Shown here: positions 11,738 through 23,207 of the stretch, piece by piece
How positions within the stretch are numbered: the first letter of the stretch is position 1
How the letters are laid out: every line of letters begins with the position of its first letter
NCBI GenBank assembly: GCA_030247885.1
Contig: JAPDRO010000005.1
Location: forward strand, 558,001 to 622,000
From: Taxawa tesnikishii (nom. ined.)
Lineage: Eukaryota; Ascomycota; Dothideomycetes; Dothideales
Length of the DNA: 64,000 nt
Reading direction: 5' to 3'
The notes under the pieces: generated by a model
Databases searched by the model: none
Told to the model about the DNA's origin: nothing
Seen by the model: only the letters and a program-made list of their open reading frames with translations
Position numbers and translations under genes: made by a program

Positions 11738-13732
11738 ATGCAAACAGTCTGGTCCCGTATAGCCCAGACCAGAGCTTCATGCCGCTGCCCCTCATGCCTA
11801 TCCTCCACCACCAATGGAGTGACACGGCGCGCGACAACAGCAGCCAGTGTAAGACCGACTCGATACGCCTACTCGTCGACTCTGTTCTATTCGGGAATTT
11901 TCGCGGCAGCGGCAACAGCAGATGCAGGCGTGAAACAAAGGAGAAGGGAGCAATGGGACAAGGCAATTGCGGACGTGAAGCAGGAGTTGGACAGCAGCTC
12001 TCCGGCACTCCTGGAAGAGGAGAGATTGGAAGCAATTGAGGCACGGATCCGAAGCAGGAAGAGGAAGGATAACAGCATTAGGAATGGAAGCGGACAGCCA
12101 GCGAGCGAGGACGGCTTCACGCCGTTCTCTGCGGTAGACGGGCAGGACGAAGTTGAGTCGCTCTTCAACGGTTCACCTCAGGCTCAATGGCCCATCAGCA
12201 CCGCGCCTGTGCCCAATCTCTGGAACCTAGCACCAGAGTCGGCATATGCAAGGGATATATATCGCGCCAAGAGACAAGTGTTGGACCGAAGATGGACGAC
12301 CAAGAAATTACGAATGACGGAGCTGTCAGTGGATAAGATGGTTATTCGCCTGGTACTGCACATGGACAGGCTTGGATGGCGGAGTAAGGCTGCGAGAGCG
12401 GTGCCGCATGAGTTCTACCCCTTCATACAAAGCCCAGTTGGAAGGCTTCAGGACTTGCTAGACGAATGCAATGCGCAGCTACGCCAACTACAGGCAAAGC
12501 AGGATAGCTGGGACGAGGAAATTCCGGCCGTGGACAGAACACACATGCGAGCCGCTTACTGTCAAGATGAAAATGGCTATTTCCACCGGACGGCAGGGGA
12601 ACTCAACGAAGCGCTAAAGAGGTTGTTTGATCGACGTTTATCCGGTGAACTGACCGCTCCTCAGATGATCGGAAAGACATGCTATAACCTTCTCATATCA
12701 TCTGCTCCGCCCAATTTGGATTGTTTCAACACACTTCTGACTGGCCTGTCAAAGACTCGAGACGATGGCGTCATGTGGTGGGTTATCGGATGTATGCGGG
12801 AAGCTCACGTTCGCATGAACGAGATCAGCATGGCGACCATTCTCCAATACTACACCGCAACCGATAACGCCCAACAGTTCACGCGCTTCGTGGAGATGAT
12901 GCGCGGCCACCACAATGGAATATCACTAGCGCGACCCGACATTAATATCACGCAAGCCGGATCATCCCGTCTCATCCGCACCGAGTCCGGCAAAATCATC
13001 CAAAAGCCGCACGCCAGTCCCGTAGTCTTCGGTGCGCTTGTTCAGGGCGTTCTCCACTTTTCCGGTTTCGAGGCAGCGATCCAGATCTGCAAAGATATGG
13101 GCAGCGAAGGCTGGGGTCTCACTATGGGCGGACTGACACCACTTCTCGCCGAATGCGCGAAGGAAGGCGATTGGGAGTCCGGCAACGCCGTCTGGAAGCA
13201 AATCAAACTGATTCAGTCCCGATCGCCGCAAAGCCAACGAAACATCTACGCCAAGACATACGCAGCAATGCTGCGCCTTTGCGCCGCCTGCGAAAGGCAA
13301 GACGTATTCAACGACATCTACAAGGAGGCCATCACCTATGCGAACGGCCACAAGAAGATCCTCTACCACTTGCAGCATCACGCCAACGTCGTGAGACGCA
13401 TCGACGACAGGCGGAGAAAAGCGCCGCTGATCCAGTGCGACCGTCCGAACGTGTTCCCCGAGACGCCGGGTGTAGTAGAGTCGTTCACTCCGTTCGCATC
13501 ACCTCCTGAGGAGTCAGTGGTGCGGTCCCCGGAGCCCATCATCGCCAGCCACCAGGATGCTTCGACCTCACAACCCAGCGCGCAGGTCTCGGAGATCATG
13601 GAGCAGAGACGAGCTCCCACACAACGGCAGCCAGCGACGGTGTTGAGGGAGCATTTGCACGGTGATCTGGCGGCTACGCATGAGCTTGACGAATACGAAG
13701 CCGGCGAGAGGCCGATGAGTATGGTGATGTAA
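11738..13732 (+). CDS. Mitochondrial PPR-like (pentatricopeptide) protein
   Basis: A single exon of about 664 residues. The frame is open upstream to 11492, but the ATG at 11738 is preferred: it begins a mitochondrial targeting-type sequence, QTVWSRIAQTRASCRCPSC, followed by arginine- and serine-rich residues and no acids. Typical fungal organellar PPR proteins begin with this kind of CRCPSC segment. The middle part has helical repeats (CYNLLISSAPPNLDCFNTLL, VVFGALVQGVLHFSGFEAAI, TYAAMLRLCAACERQDVFN) consistent with degenerate PPR units. The C-terminus is Pro/Ser/Thr-rich and probably disordered. Likely role: binding mitochondrial RNA or helping expression of a mitochondrial gene. The target cannot be inferred. 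Confidence 0.7.
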   Translation: MQTVWSRIAQTRASCRCPSCLSSTTNGVTRRATTAASVRPTRYAYSSTLFYSGIFAAAATADAGVKQRRREQWDKAIADVKQELDSSSPALLEEERLEAIEARIRSRKRKDNSIRNGSGQPASEDGFTPFSAVDGQDEVESLFNGSPQAQWPISTAPVPNLWNLAPESAYARDIYRAKRQVLDRRWTTKKLRMTELSVDKMVIRLVLHMDRLGWRSKAARAVPHEFYPFIQSPVGRLQDLLDECNAQLRQLQAKQDSWDEEIPAVDRTHMRAAYCQDENGYFHRTAGELNEALKRLFDRRLSGELTAPQMIGKTCYNLLISSAPPNLDCFNTLLTGLSKTRDDGVMWWVIGCMREAHVRMNEISMATILQYYTATDNAQQFTRFVEMMRGHHNGISLARPDINITQAGSSRLIRTESGKIIQKPHASPVVFGALVQGVLHFSGFEAAIQICKDMGSEGWGLTMGGLTPLLAECAKEGDWESGNAVWKQIKLIQSRSPQSQRNIYAKTYAAMLRLCAACERQDVFNDIYKEAITYANGHKKILYHLQHHANVVRRIDDRRRKAPLIQCDRPNVFPETPGVVESFTPFASPPEESVVRSPEPIIASHQDASTSQPSAQVSEIMEQRRAPTQRQPATVLREHLHGDLAATHELDEYEAGERPMSMVM

Positions 13733-14206
13733 AGTGTATACAAGCAAAGACTGCATGAGCTGGCGTTTGGTAGACGTAGCATGGCATTTGGTGGGGCGTT
13801 TGACGGATCACGTTCATGTAAATATTGAGATGTGTGTAGCACTGTTTTATAGGCTGCTCTTGGGTGTTCCCACCAACGCGTTTTGATGCTCGATTGCGCA
13901 TTCCTAACTTTTTGTCTGATATCACGATGAATGTCTCAAGTGCGGGATTGCACGACCGTATTCGGATATCTCCATTCACCCCCAGAACGCCCAAGCTGAA
14001 TCCTCATAACAACCGTGCATCGTCCGCACGGGAGGACTGTGAACAGAGACCTCAACAGCGTGCGGCCCTTCATCCTCTTTAAAAAACGTTCTGACCGAGA
14101 CTCAGCCATCAAAGCCATATGAGGCGACATTGGTCAATGGTCCAGCAACACTGCACCTGACCTCTCTGACGAAGGGACCTCCCTCCAAACTCACGCAAAA
14201 ACACGC
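13733..14206. other. Intergenic between convergent genes
   Basis: About 470 bases of 3' flanks of the PPR-like gene and NMD3. No gene or RNA seen. Confidence 0.5.
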
Positions 14207-15750
14207 TCACTCCGCATCCTCCATATTCATCTCGTCAAACTCATCCAACAGCTGTTCCATTGGGATCTTCAAGCGTCCCTCTTCCTCATCCTCAGTATCC
14301 GCCATGCTCATCTCATCCTGCTGTCTCTGAGCCTTGTAGAGCGCCATGCCCTGTCTGAGCTCCTCATCGTCCTCAACATCACGCAAGAACAGCTCAAAGT
14401 CGCGCTCGAGGCGGTCCTGGTCCTGCTTGCGCGGCGCCATCTCGCTCTCCTCCTTGGCCATACGCTTGAGCTTCCAGTTGCGCCTCGAAGCACCACCCGT
14501 CTTCTTGCGTGAGGCGTAGTGCTTCTTCACCAACACCACGTCAGGGATTGTGGACGCGTACTGCTTTGATGCCTCGATGGCTTCCAGGTTCTCGTTGTTG
14601 AACTGCGTGCCGGACAGCAGGTAACCCATGACGCTGTCGCCGACGTTCAAGATTGAGCCGAGGTGTGTTCGCGTGAAATATTCAGTGCTCGATGTGTCGT
14701 TCGCGCGCATGACAGTCGCTTCGGCGAGCACGAAGCGGCCTTTCTGCGGTCCAAGAGGTTCGATGTCCATGACGATGAATTCCACAAGCTCTTGAACGTC
14801 TGCTAGTGGCCCGAATGGAGCGCGCCAGTATACAGGCGTGGACACTTCCGTTGTCTGGAGGGTGTTTGGGTCGAGCAGGTTTACGGAAGTTCCAACCCGA
14901 TAGCAGAGCGTTAGGGGAGAGATGTTGCCGACTTGCTTGGCGAGTTTGATAGGTAACGCGACCAGGTCATCCTTGCAAATCGGTACAAGCTCGCACGAAA
15001 ACGTGAATTTGAAGGTCTTCTCGGATGTATGTATGTTCATGGAAATCAGCTCTTGCGACTTCTTCGTCCGTACCGGCGTGACCGAAGTCAAGAAGTCCAC
15101 AAATTTCTCCGCATGGTTCCGTTGTGAGTAAAAGAAGTCGATGCCGTCGTGGACTTCCTTGATATTGATAGTGTCCTTGTGTGCGCCGTGCTTCAGAATG
15201 AGTTGCTCCAGGTACAGGAACGTCCGCTTGTGAGGGACCTTTTGCCGGACCTGCACCACCGCTCGCCACGTGTTGTGTGTGAAGGATTTGGCGCAGTCCG
15301 GGCATTGTTGGTTGGCCTGGACGAACTCAACAGGGAATTTTGTTGCAGGATTGTCCCTTCAAACTCTTGCTGCACCGTAATTTGTAGCCTTATCCTGCGC
15401 GAGTGTGGTTCGGTCCAGATAAAGGAAGCATCGATGATTCTGACTTTGTTCAATCCTCTTAGCTTCTTCAGACAGAGGGCGAGGAGTTCTCGTGATTCGA
15501 GTGGAGCAATGACCCAGGAGTTTGGTGGCATAAGCCATCTGTCGCAGTCTCTGCATTGGTGAAGTGTACCCTCTCGCTGGATACCGGAGGTAGCGTCGAC
15601 AGTGAGCTTAACGCAGTCGTAGCAGAGAGCACCGGCGGATTGTGTGCCATCTATGGCAGCACCGCAGTTGTAGCAGAGGATGGTTGCGCCAGTCTGAGGG
15701 CGCGCTTGTGGCGCAAGAGGCACGGAGCCGCCGTCGATGTCCATGGACAT
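14207..15750 (-). CDS. NMD3: NMD3, nuclear export adaptor for the 60S ribosomal subunit
   Basis: NMD3 binds the pre-60S particle and links it to the exportin CRM1. The start MSMDIDGG at 15750 is followed by paired zinc-binding cysteines (ILCYNCG, ALCYDC, HQCRDCDRW, later QQCPDCAKSF). Next come the highly conserved VRQKVPHKRTFLYLEQLIL, the VGNISPLTLCYRVG stretch, and an acidic C-terminal tail (DTEDEEEGRL and DEFDEMNMEDAE) matching the export-signal region. The frame changes at the T-run 15338-15341 (AAAA in the gene), between TILQQ and VEFVQANQQCPDC. One added A restores an uninterrupted 514-residue protein of the usual family length. As NMD3 is essential in yeast, a sequence error is the likely cause. 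Divergent from the MAPEG gene. Confidence 0.93.
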
Positions 15751-16270
15751 TTTTGCTGGAAAGAGTCTGGGTATCTCTGATCGTAGAAGCGGCCGCAACG
15801 GAGGACGGAGGTGGGAAGAAAGAAGGGAAGAGGAAAGGAAAGAACGTAAGGAGTATCTAAAGAGTTCGAACAGACGGCTACAACAGAAAGATATGAGGTG
15901 GACGTCTCTCTCAGTTTGTAAGCAAAGAATGAGTCGGACTCATGTCTTGGATTGGAGGGGCATCCGGCATCCAGGGAATTCTTTCGCCACTAACTGATCC
16001 GCTCGTCAAGTCTTAGATTAGATTATACTAGATAAGATCAGATTAGATACGAATTCGCAACCAGGACCCGCGGCCAGACTCTGGGGAAGCGAAGCTGATG
16101 TGCCTGCGTCATTGTTTCATTCCAACGTCAACGTCAACCCACTCGTCCGTCCACGATCAAGTATATATCTCCACCTTTCATCTGCTTCACTTCTTCTGTA
16201 TCAATCCCATAAGACACTTCGGCTCACCAACAAACCAAACCAAACAACCACACATCATCCACCACTCACA
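15751..16270. promoter_or_regulatory. Divergent promoter, NMD3 / MAPEG gene
   Basis: About 520 bases. A run of imperfect AGATTA/AGATAAG words at 16013-16054 contains one GATA-type site. The last 100 bases before 16271 are pyrimidine- and A/C-rich, a usual fungal leader, and end in a good initiation context (CTCACAATG). Confidence 0.4.
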
Positions 16271-16768
16271 ATGTCTTCCGGAGCACTCAACTATCCTCTC
16301 CTCTCCATTCCGGCGTACTACGTCTTCTCTCTCATCCCACACATCTACGCCGGCAGCCTGCTTTCCTCGCACGGCTACAAGCCCAACAACGCAAACCCCA
16401 AGGCTTCTCTTTCCCCATCCGCCGTGCAAGGCAAGGTCCCTGATGTCGTCTTCCAGAAGTACCAGCGCGCAGAGAACGCGCAATCGAACAACTTGGAGCA
16501 GATGCCGCTCTACGCCGCCGCCATCCTCGCTTCCATCGTTGCTGAGCGCGCCACCGTCAAGGGTCTCGGAAATACCATGACCGGTGAGGACATCACCGGC
16601 CTGTCGACCTTTGTGGGAAGCTGGTTCGCTGTCAGGACGCTGTACAATATCGCCTACGTCCAGATCGCCGACCACTCGACCAGTTTCTTCAGGAGCGCTA
16701 TGTGGGCTGTCGGCAGCGGTTTGGCCGGTTACCAGATCTACAAGGCCGCTCAGATCCTCGGCCAGTAG
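16271..16768 (+). CDS. MAPEG-family membrane protein
   Basis: One exon of 165 residues, the normal size for the family (membrane-associated proteins in eicosanoid and glutathione metabolism). Four hydrophobic segments can be drawn: LLSIPAYYVFSLIPHIYAG, MPLYAAAILASIVA, LSTFVGSWFAVRTLYNIAYV, and FRSAMWAVGSGLAGYQIY. Between the first two lies the family pattern of a basic/polar loop and the sequence RAENAQSNNLEQMPLYA, which corresponds to the conserved RAxxNxxE-type motif. Fungal members are often annotated as glutathione-transferase-like, but substrate and activity are not readable here. An upstream in-frame extension to 16100 exists. The ATG at 16271 is preferred because translation upstream of it lacks any family match. 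Confidence 0.82.
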   Translation: MSSGALNYPLLSIPAYYVFSLIPHIYAGSLLSSHGYKPNNANPKASLSPSAVQGKVPDVVFQKYQRAENAQSNNLEQMPLYAAAILASIVAERATVKGLGNTMTGEDITGLSTFVGSWFAVRTLYNIAYVQIADHSTSFFRSAMWAVGSGLAGYQIYKAAQILGQ

Positions 16769-16974
16769 ACGAAGGCGGAGGCACGCTGGCAGGAGATTGT
16801 TTGTCCAATGATGACGAATCCGAATGATTGATGGGATGCCAATTGTGTTATTATTGTTGTACTTATCTCGATTCATGGCACCCAAGAAACGCAAGAATGT
16901 TCCAATCCGTGTAAGGAAGCCCTGGGGTATCTCAAAGCAAACTACTAAAACATGCCCATTCGAGTCTTTCTGCT

Positions 16975-18353
16975 TTAGACCATGACTCTCCTCAACCCTC
17001 CAGTGCCGCCCAGCAACCTCCGTCCCGTGACCGCACACCGCCCCTTTCCACTCTCCCATCTGCCCTCCCTGCTTCCACCATCCTCTTCGACCCAGCCCTC
17101 GGCCTCTCCGCCTCCGCCCTCCATGAACGCTTCCTGTCGTGGATGCTCGCCGTCCACCCAACGGAAGATACACGTGTAACAAAACACAAATCCTGTCTGC
17201 GCTGCCGTTGGTGTCTGAACTGGATTTCGACAGATGGGGCAGAGGTCCGAGGTCTCTGGGGATGGTGGGGGCACCGTCAAGATCGGCAAGGACGTCAGGC
17301 TTGAGATTGGAGGTTTGCGTGCTAAGGCGGGTTTTTCCTCTTTGCTCTCTTGTTTCCCCGCGGTTTCCTTCGGAGAACCCTTTCAGAGGGTTTCTCGGCG
17401 GGTGCCGGAAGCCCGGAAACGGTTGGTGGTGGCAGCTCGAGTCCCTCTGCTGCTTTGCGCGACAGCTGCCGCGCAAAGTCGGATGCGTGCCACCATTCCA
17501 GGAACTTGAGCGCGAAGATGGAGGTCGGTAGCAGAATGCGCAGACTACTCAGCACCCGTGGGTAAACGGTGTGCGTAAAAGTCCTGGGGCTGAAGATCGA
17601 GTTCGTCTGGCCCGGTCGTGCTCCTCTGCTCGGTTTGGTTTGTGCTGCCGCAGCAATGGCTCTGTGATCTGCCTCGTTGAGTCGTCGCATCCGTGTGCCA
17701 ATGAGCCAGAGGAATGGTGAATGGTATTTCGATCCGTCAAACAGATATGCCAGGTTGAATGCCAATAGCGCGAAATAGTACGCCGCGTTCACGCTGGGAT
17801 AGACTTTCCTGAGGAACCACTTGTAGTACCACAGTAACCTCTGTTTGATTCCCGCGTCCCGCGGCAGTTGATCTCTGTCCGCATACGCTGGGCCAAGTAG
17901 GTTGCTCCCCGCCGCGTGTACGTCGTATCCCTCGTCCAATTTCCTCTTAACGTACGGCAGCGCCACCATGACCGCCAGGTTCTTCCACACATCGCTGGTT
18001 CGCAGCTTCAGTGTCTCGCGCACTTGCTCAGGAGCCCCGAGAGCCGCACGCGGGATCTCTCCATTCTTAGTCCGCAGCACGCGCTCGCGTTTCAGTCCGT
18101 AGAAGTTCTCGGTAAAGCCGCCGGAGTAGGTGACGAGGTAGTGGCGCTCTACGAGGAGGGATAACAGCGCATATAACTCATCAAAGGAATTCAGTACTCG
18201 CAGGAGGTAGCGAGGTTGTCGATGTGTTGCGAGCGCGAGAAGGTAGCGGAGGGAAGGTGGGATAAGCGATGCGAGCTGAGACTCCGAAAGGAGCTCGAAG
18301 AGGGAGGGCTTTTGCTCATCATGCCCGGATTGGAGGGAGGTCATGAACTCCAT
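16975..18353 (-). CDS. PEX12: PEX12, peroxisomal RING-finger peroxin
   Basis: PEX12 is one of the three RING peroxins (PEX2/10/12) that ubiquitinate the import receptor PEX5 at the peroxisomal membrane. N-terminal family segments are visible: [37 protein letters not shown] and [16 protein letters not shown]. They are followed by [19 protein letters not shown] and a membrane-spanning region. The C-terminus carries the degenerate RING ([20 protein letters not shown], then [16 protein letters not shown]) and a [14 protein letters not shown] tail. The frame changes at the T-run 17332-17336 (AAAAA in the gene), between RAKRK and the linker before the RING. One added A gives about 459 continuous residues. 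Read as is, the protein would lose the RING. I treat the break as a sequence error, as in the neighbouring genes. Confidence 0.92.
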
Positions 18354-19917
18354 GATGGATTGTCTCGTTGTAGAACCAATAGATGTGATGGGTTGATCTT
18401 ACATGTGCTCCGCCATTGCATTCGTTCACTCATTCATTCGAAGCTTCCGGTTGCCGACAAACGTGGAGGACGGAGCCGAGAAGCCGACATGTTTACGGTG
18501 TGTTTTATCGATTGTGGGGTATGTTTTCGCTGTTGGGCTCTGTACGACGTCGCTTGCTACTCGTTGGACCATCTTCTGCATGGTCTTTCTGTGTGGATTA
18601 GCGTACACAAAGATGAGTATGCGCCTTCCAGCTCGGAGAGTCTGAGATTTTTGCACATCACAGGGCACCAACAACGTTGATTACGAACACGCATGCAGAG
18701 GTCTCGACTCGTCTCAGAATTCAGACAAACAGTCACCCACTCTTTGATGCTCAGTGGGAATTGAAACAGAACCACTGGTTGCGATGCAAGATGGTCGTAG
18801 ACACGTCAGCATGGCAATGCTTTTTACCAGCCACATCCAGTAGCATGGATGGTTGAAGCGCAGGCAAGCAGGCACCTGGGAAGCGCGGGCCCCTGATGGC
18901 GCTCGAGGGATGTGATTTGCATGCATTGGCGTACTTGGTACCGCATGACAGTCATGATTCGCAAACGGATTCTCACATCAAGGTTCGCGTGTATGGTATG
19001 AGTGTTCTATTCAGTGGCATCACTTGACATCAACTACTTTGCAAACAATACCGGTGAGAGGAGTAAGGGACGCTTGCTGCGATATCTTGTCGGTGGTCGC
19101 CTGTCCGTCCCGCTCTCCGTATACTCAGCTGCGCCTCCCGGCTCTCCGCACAACTGATTTACAGGACCTATCAGGGCCAGTCTGGTACTCGATCGATCGG
19201 TCGCAGATGCCTTCAATACTGTAGGCGACTACACCGTCTATTGGCATGATATCACATTGACTCAATATCGTTGCAACCATGCAAGCTGGCTATGCTACGA
19301 GAGCGAAGCCAACATCAACCCAGAGGAAATAATTCTCAATGCCACTGAGCAGGAGTTGCGAGATTGCTTCAGACCGCTCATCGCAAGAAGACATACTTGA
19401 CCTGGATCTGTCTGCAACGGCCGAACGTACGCAAATATGACCGCCAATCATCGACAGAATAGCAGCACCACCTGGGGCATGCATGCTTGAACGATGCCCT
19501 CAGGGCATTTTGTGCTCGCCGGCCTGGTGTCCACATGCAGGAACGCCCCTGAAGTCTTGGCTCTTCTGGCACAGCTTATACGACGCCTATTCTGTCGATC
19601 CTACTGATGCGGCATGCCCATCTTCGCATTGACGCAACTATGGGCAGTGCAAGCAGATTCTTGTTGCCTGGCCCGTGTGGCTGAGGAAACGAAGTATGGT
19701 ACGCCTTCCTGAAACCTGTTTTCGAAGCAATTCTGTCGCTATTGTGTCCTATCACTTACATGTACGGGTCTGTTCCAAGTTACATTTAATGGTAAGGTAT
19801 CCCTCGTCGTTCCGCTTGTTGTTCTTTTGTTCTAGCCAAAACACGGTCTCCTCTTCACACCCTACTTAACGCCCAGTGATCACTTTTCAAACATAACACC
19901 TTGACACCCGTGCAGCT
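18354..19917. other. Intergenic, no supported gene
   Basis: About 1.56 kb between PEX12 and the multi-pass membrane gene, which are divergent. Short open frames occur on both strands (up to 154 codons), but they overlap the PEX12 start or have no family features. No tRNA or repeat array seen. Confidence 0.45.
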
Positions 19918-21967
19918 ATGCGTGCAGTATATTGGATCCTAGTCTTTGGCATTTCTGCCGTTTCGGCCCAGCGGTCACCGGTTACCTGGACCCAGAAATG
20001 CATGGACAGGGTTGACGCAGCAGCTAAACAGCACAGCAACTCAGTCGTCTATGTTGACCAGAACGGAGTCCGGACAAACAGCCGGAAGTCTGCTGCAGGT
20101 GTGTCTGTAGGGACATGCCGAGCGCTTTGTGGCGATATGGAGAGGACCTTTTCGTTTTCGGTGTTTTCCACGGCCTTCACAAACTGGTTATTGCCATGGC
20201 TTGCGCTCGCTGCTCAACTCCCGTACGAAACTCGCAACTCATACTGGAACGTCTTGAGCTGCCTTCTGGCAATCGGCAGTCCTGCTTTTGTCACGTACGG
20301 ACTACTCCTCACGATGTTCAACCGTCTCCGGATTGCCAAAGACTTCCAGACGCTCATCAAAATCGACGACGCCTTGGGCGACAGAGGTTTCGGGACAGAG
20401 TGGTTAGGATGGGCCAGGTACATACTTCAGGAATCCCAGCAAACAACAATGCGCGCCTTTGACGGCAGAGACCACTGGCTCACCCACTTAATCTCACTCA
20501 GAAGTAATAAAGGATGGTGGGAAGCAGTACATGATCGTCTGGAAGGTACCAGACGCGGTGTCACTGTTTCCCTGGTCTTACAAATCGGCTTTGCAGTAGT
20601 GGCGTGGTTGTTTACTGTTATAGCTGCTTTTGACCAGATTGGCGACGTCACTACAGGTCTCTCGATATCCTCCAGCAGCATTTGGTTCTGGATGGTACCA
20701 GTGGTGAGTAATCCCAGTTCTGTGTTTTCGTGGCTTGCCACACATCAATTCCCCGTTTGACTGTCCGCTGACACTGAGTGAAGATTATAGGGTGGGTAGC
20801 AGTTGGGACACAATCTCGTCCTCACTCCATTGAGAACGCTGTAGGTCAGGAAGCTGCTTCACAAGAGGGGAGGGAACGCGCACGAATAAGCAGGATGGCA
20901 TGGTGTGTGGAAGAGGAATCGTGCAGATAAACCTAGAGAATGGGACTCCTTTACGACAGATTCAACACGCAGGTGCTGAGCCTGCTGGACCTCCACCCGC
21001 AGAAGCTCAACCCGCAGAAGCTCAACCCGCAGAAGCTCAACCCGTAGAAGCTCAACCTGCAAACAACCAACGTATCGCGGCCGTCAACAATGATCAACAG
21101 GCACAGATCAATAACCGTCCCGGTCCTGCCAGGCTGCAGTCTCTGTATACCTCGCTAGATTCGGTTTTCCACAGCAATCCAAAGAGCGGCCGGGATTATG
21201 ATTTCACCGGAGATGAAAGTAAAGAAGGACCCATCTTCAACTATGCGAGGGTCTTCGTTACGCGTCGATTTTGTCAGATTGTCGAGATCGGCTTTCTGCG
21301 AAGGTTGGAGCAGTTGGGAGAAAGGCCCAGTCACCTTCCACGCCACCTTAACACGTTGTACGAATCCCCTGATCCCGGGTACTTGAACTCGTATATGGAA
21401 TGGCACGAGGTACCGACAGACCTCAAGTACGACATGCTGAAAGCGGCCGCGATAGCAATGTTCGTTCAATGGGGCACCACAGGCCCTAGCATCATGATCG
21501 GTTATCTTACGCCATCCATCGGTCTCGGGTGCCGCTCGGGGAGTTACTTGCTATACGGCTGCGTGGCAACCGTCTCTTGGGTTCTACTAGTAACCGCTTC
21601 TCTACTCTCTCATGCCATCATGCTGCGCATTCAACAAATCAGCAACAATAGTCCGAAAGTGACGCTTTCAGGCCCGTTGCCATACTTGCATATCATAGCG
21701 CGCTTTTCGGGGTACTTTCTTGCATCAATCAACGCGGTCTACCTATTCTTGTTCAACATCTTCGAGCTCGCTGGCATCCTCGACACCTGTTGGTGCAACA
21801 GCAATTCAATAACACTGCACGACCACGGGTGGGTTTTGCTGTTCGAAAAAGCTTCCCAACTGGCTCCACTGGCGCGTGAAACTTGGACGGGTGGTACTGT
21901 TTTCGTGGCTGTAGTGTGTCTGCTGGCTACGGGTTACATCTTGCTTGGATGTCTGAAGGAGCCGTGA
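19918..21967 (+). CDS. Unrecognised multi-pass membrane protein with signal peptide and PAEAQ repeats
   Basis: I do not recognise the family. Exon 1 (19918-20703) starts with a signal peptide (MRAVYWILVFGISAVSAQ), then a soluble stretch with several cysteines, and membrane segments FVTYGLLLTMF, VSLVLQIGFAVVAWLFTVIA and SIWFWMVPV. A GTGAGT-AAG intron (20704-20783) leads into IIGWVAVGTQSRPHSIENA, which completes that last helix. After about 40 residues the open frame shifts near 20916. One extra base (for example in GAA) joins it to QINLENGTPLRQIQHAG, then a PAEAQ repeat, a hydrophilic loop, and three or four more membrane spans (GCVATVSWVLLVTASLL, FSGYFLASINAVYLFLFNIF, FVAVVCLLATGYILLGCL). Total about 660 residues. 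Alternative: two separate genes, but the phase arithmetic (one base short) favours one. Confidence 0.6.
20996..21060 (+). repeat. 15-bp tandem repeat encoding PAEAQ
   Basis: Four and a bit copies of CCCGCAGAAGCTCAA, the last with single substitutions (one Ala to Val), inside the coding region of the multi-pass membrane protein. It lies in a predicted hydrophilic loop. Copy number is likely variable between strains. Confidence 0.9.
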
Positions 21968-22325
21968 TCTATCGTCCTTTTTTCGGGTTGTCTTATGTCC
22001 TTGAGGGCCAAGAGGAGTTGTACGGAGGTTCTTGACCAACGACATCGCTTGATATCAGAATTTTATCGGCTCAGTAATGGCATGAAGTCAGCACCGCACG
22101 CCCTCTTTGCAATACAGATTGCCAAATCCTCCGATCTATGTGCCACATTCTATCCAGGCCCCTATGCAACAAGACGACCGACTCCCAAAGGCATGCACAG
22201 GCGCCCAACACGCCCACAGCTCGCTGATTTGTCAAATCCCCTCCACGCATCATCCTTAATCCTCTCTCTTCCGTGGCTCGCCGCATCTCGTCCCTCATCC
22301 TACCCTCTCTCCTCCTGGCCCCCTC
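21968..22325. other. Intergenic, nothing recognised
   Basis: About 360 bases between convergent genes. A CT-rich stretch at roughly 22240-22345. No gene or RNA seen. Confidence 0.5.
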
Positions 22326-22765
22326 TCAACCTCTGCCACCCATATAATCCGCTCCACCCGCCCTCCGTAACCTCTTAACAATGTCCCCCTCATCGAAATC
22401 CGACTTATCCCTCGCATCGACCTGGACACTGTGGTGCGCGAGCACGCGCTTAACGTTCCCGCTCTCGATGCTGACACGGGCCTTGCGCATGACCTTTGTG
22501 TTCTCGCCGATCCAGACGACGAGCACGAACTTGACCCGCGTGCTCTCGACGTCGTTGGCGTACTCGACCCGCACGTATGCGTATTGTGCCTGGCTGTCGT
22601 CGACCGCGGATGCCAGTTCGCTGAGCCCCCGCTGCCCGTCGCCGTCAGCGTCAGCTTGTCGCCTACGGCCGACGCGTACGAGATCAAGAGCCAGTTTGTG
22701 TCGTCTTTGTCGGAGCGTACGGCGTCGTAGGCCGCGAGGATTTCGGGCGCGTCGGCTCCGGACAT
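22326..22765 (-). CDS. Coactosin-like actin-binding protein (ADF/cofilin fold)
   Basis: Small cytoplasmic F-actin-binding protein. The N-terminal part, MSGADAPEILAAYDAVRSD then DTNWLLISY and KLTLTATGSGG, matches coactosin. The rest, LSELASAVDDSQAQYAYVRV, FVLVVWIGENTKVMRKARV and DIVKRLRRAGGADY, follows in the next frame. The change is at the C-run 22626-22630 (GGGGG in the gene). One added G gives the standard TGSGGLSELA junction and 146 residues, the normal family length. No intron is apparent. The start at 22765 is the family start; an upstream in-frame codon adds residues without homology. The C-terminal GGADY and lack of extra domains separate it from twinfilin or drebrin-like proteins. 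Confidence 0.88.
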
Positions 22766-23207
22766 GGCTAGTGGTGGGGTTTCGAGCCACAAGAAGGAAG
22801 GAAAAGTATTAGGTAAAGTAGGTACGCGGTCAATTGGACGGTTGGGAGGCTCGGCTGTGCCGTGCTACGTCGTGTCGGTAGGATAGTCGATTTTTGGGGA
22901 CACTTGTTATATAGGTATACTCTCGTGCCTCCTAAAAGTACAAGTGGTTCACCCGTTAGCTACAAACGGGAAGACCTGATGGGATTTGTTTTGCAACCGA
23001 GCATCCGATCGTTGGTAGTGGGTTAGCACAACCATTGCAGGCGCCTAGAATTGCTTTGTCTAACTGAACACAACCAGCGCGAACCCGTCAACATATATGG
23101 CTGTCGTGAGAACGTTGCAATTGTGCTGGACAAATTGTGGACTTAAAACACGAGCTTTGCCTTCAACACTGCAAATGGAAAGAGAGACCCAGTCGCACTA
23201 TCCACAC
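22766..23207. other. Intergenic between coactosin and PUF6
   Basis: About 440 bases, holding the coactosin promoter and the PUF6 3' flank. Nothing else recognised. Confidence 0.5.
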
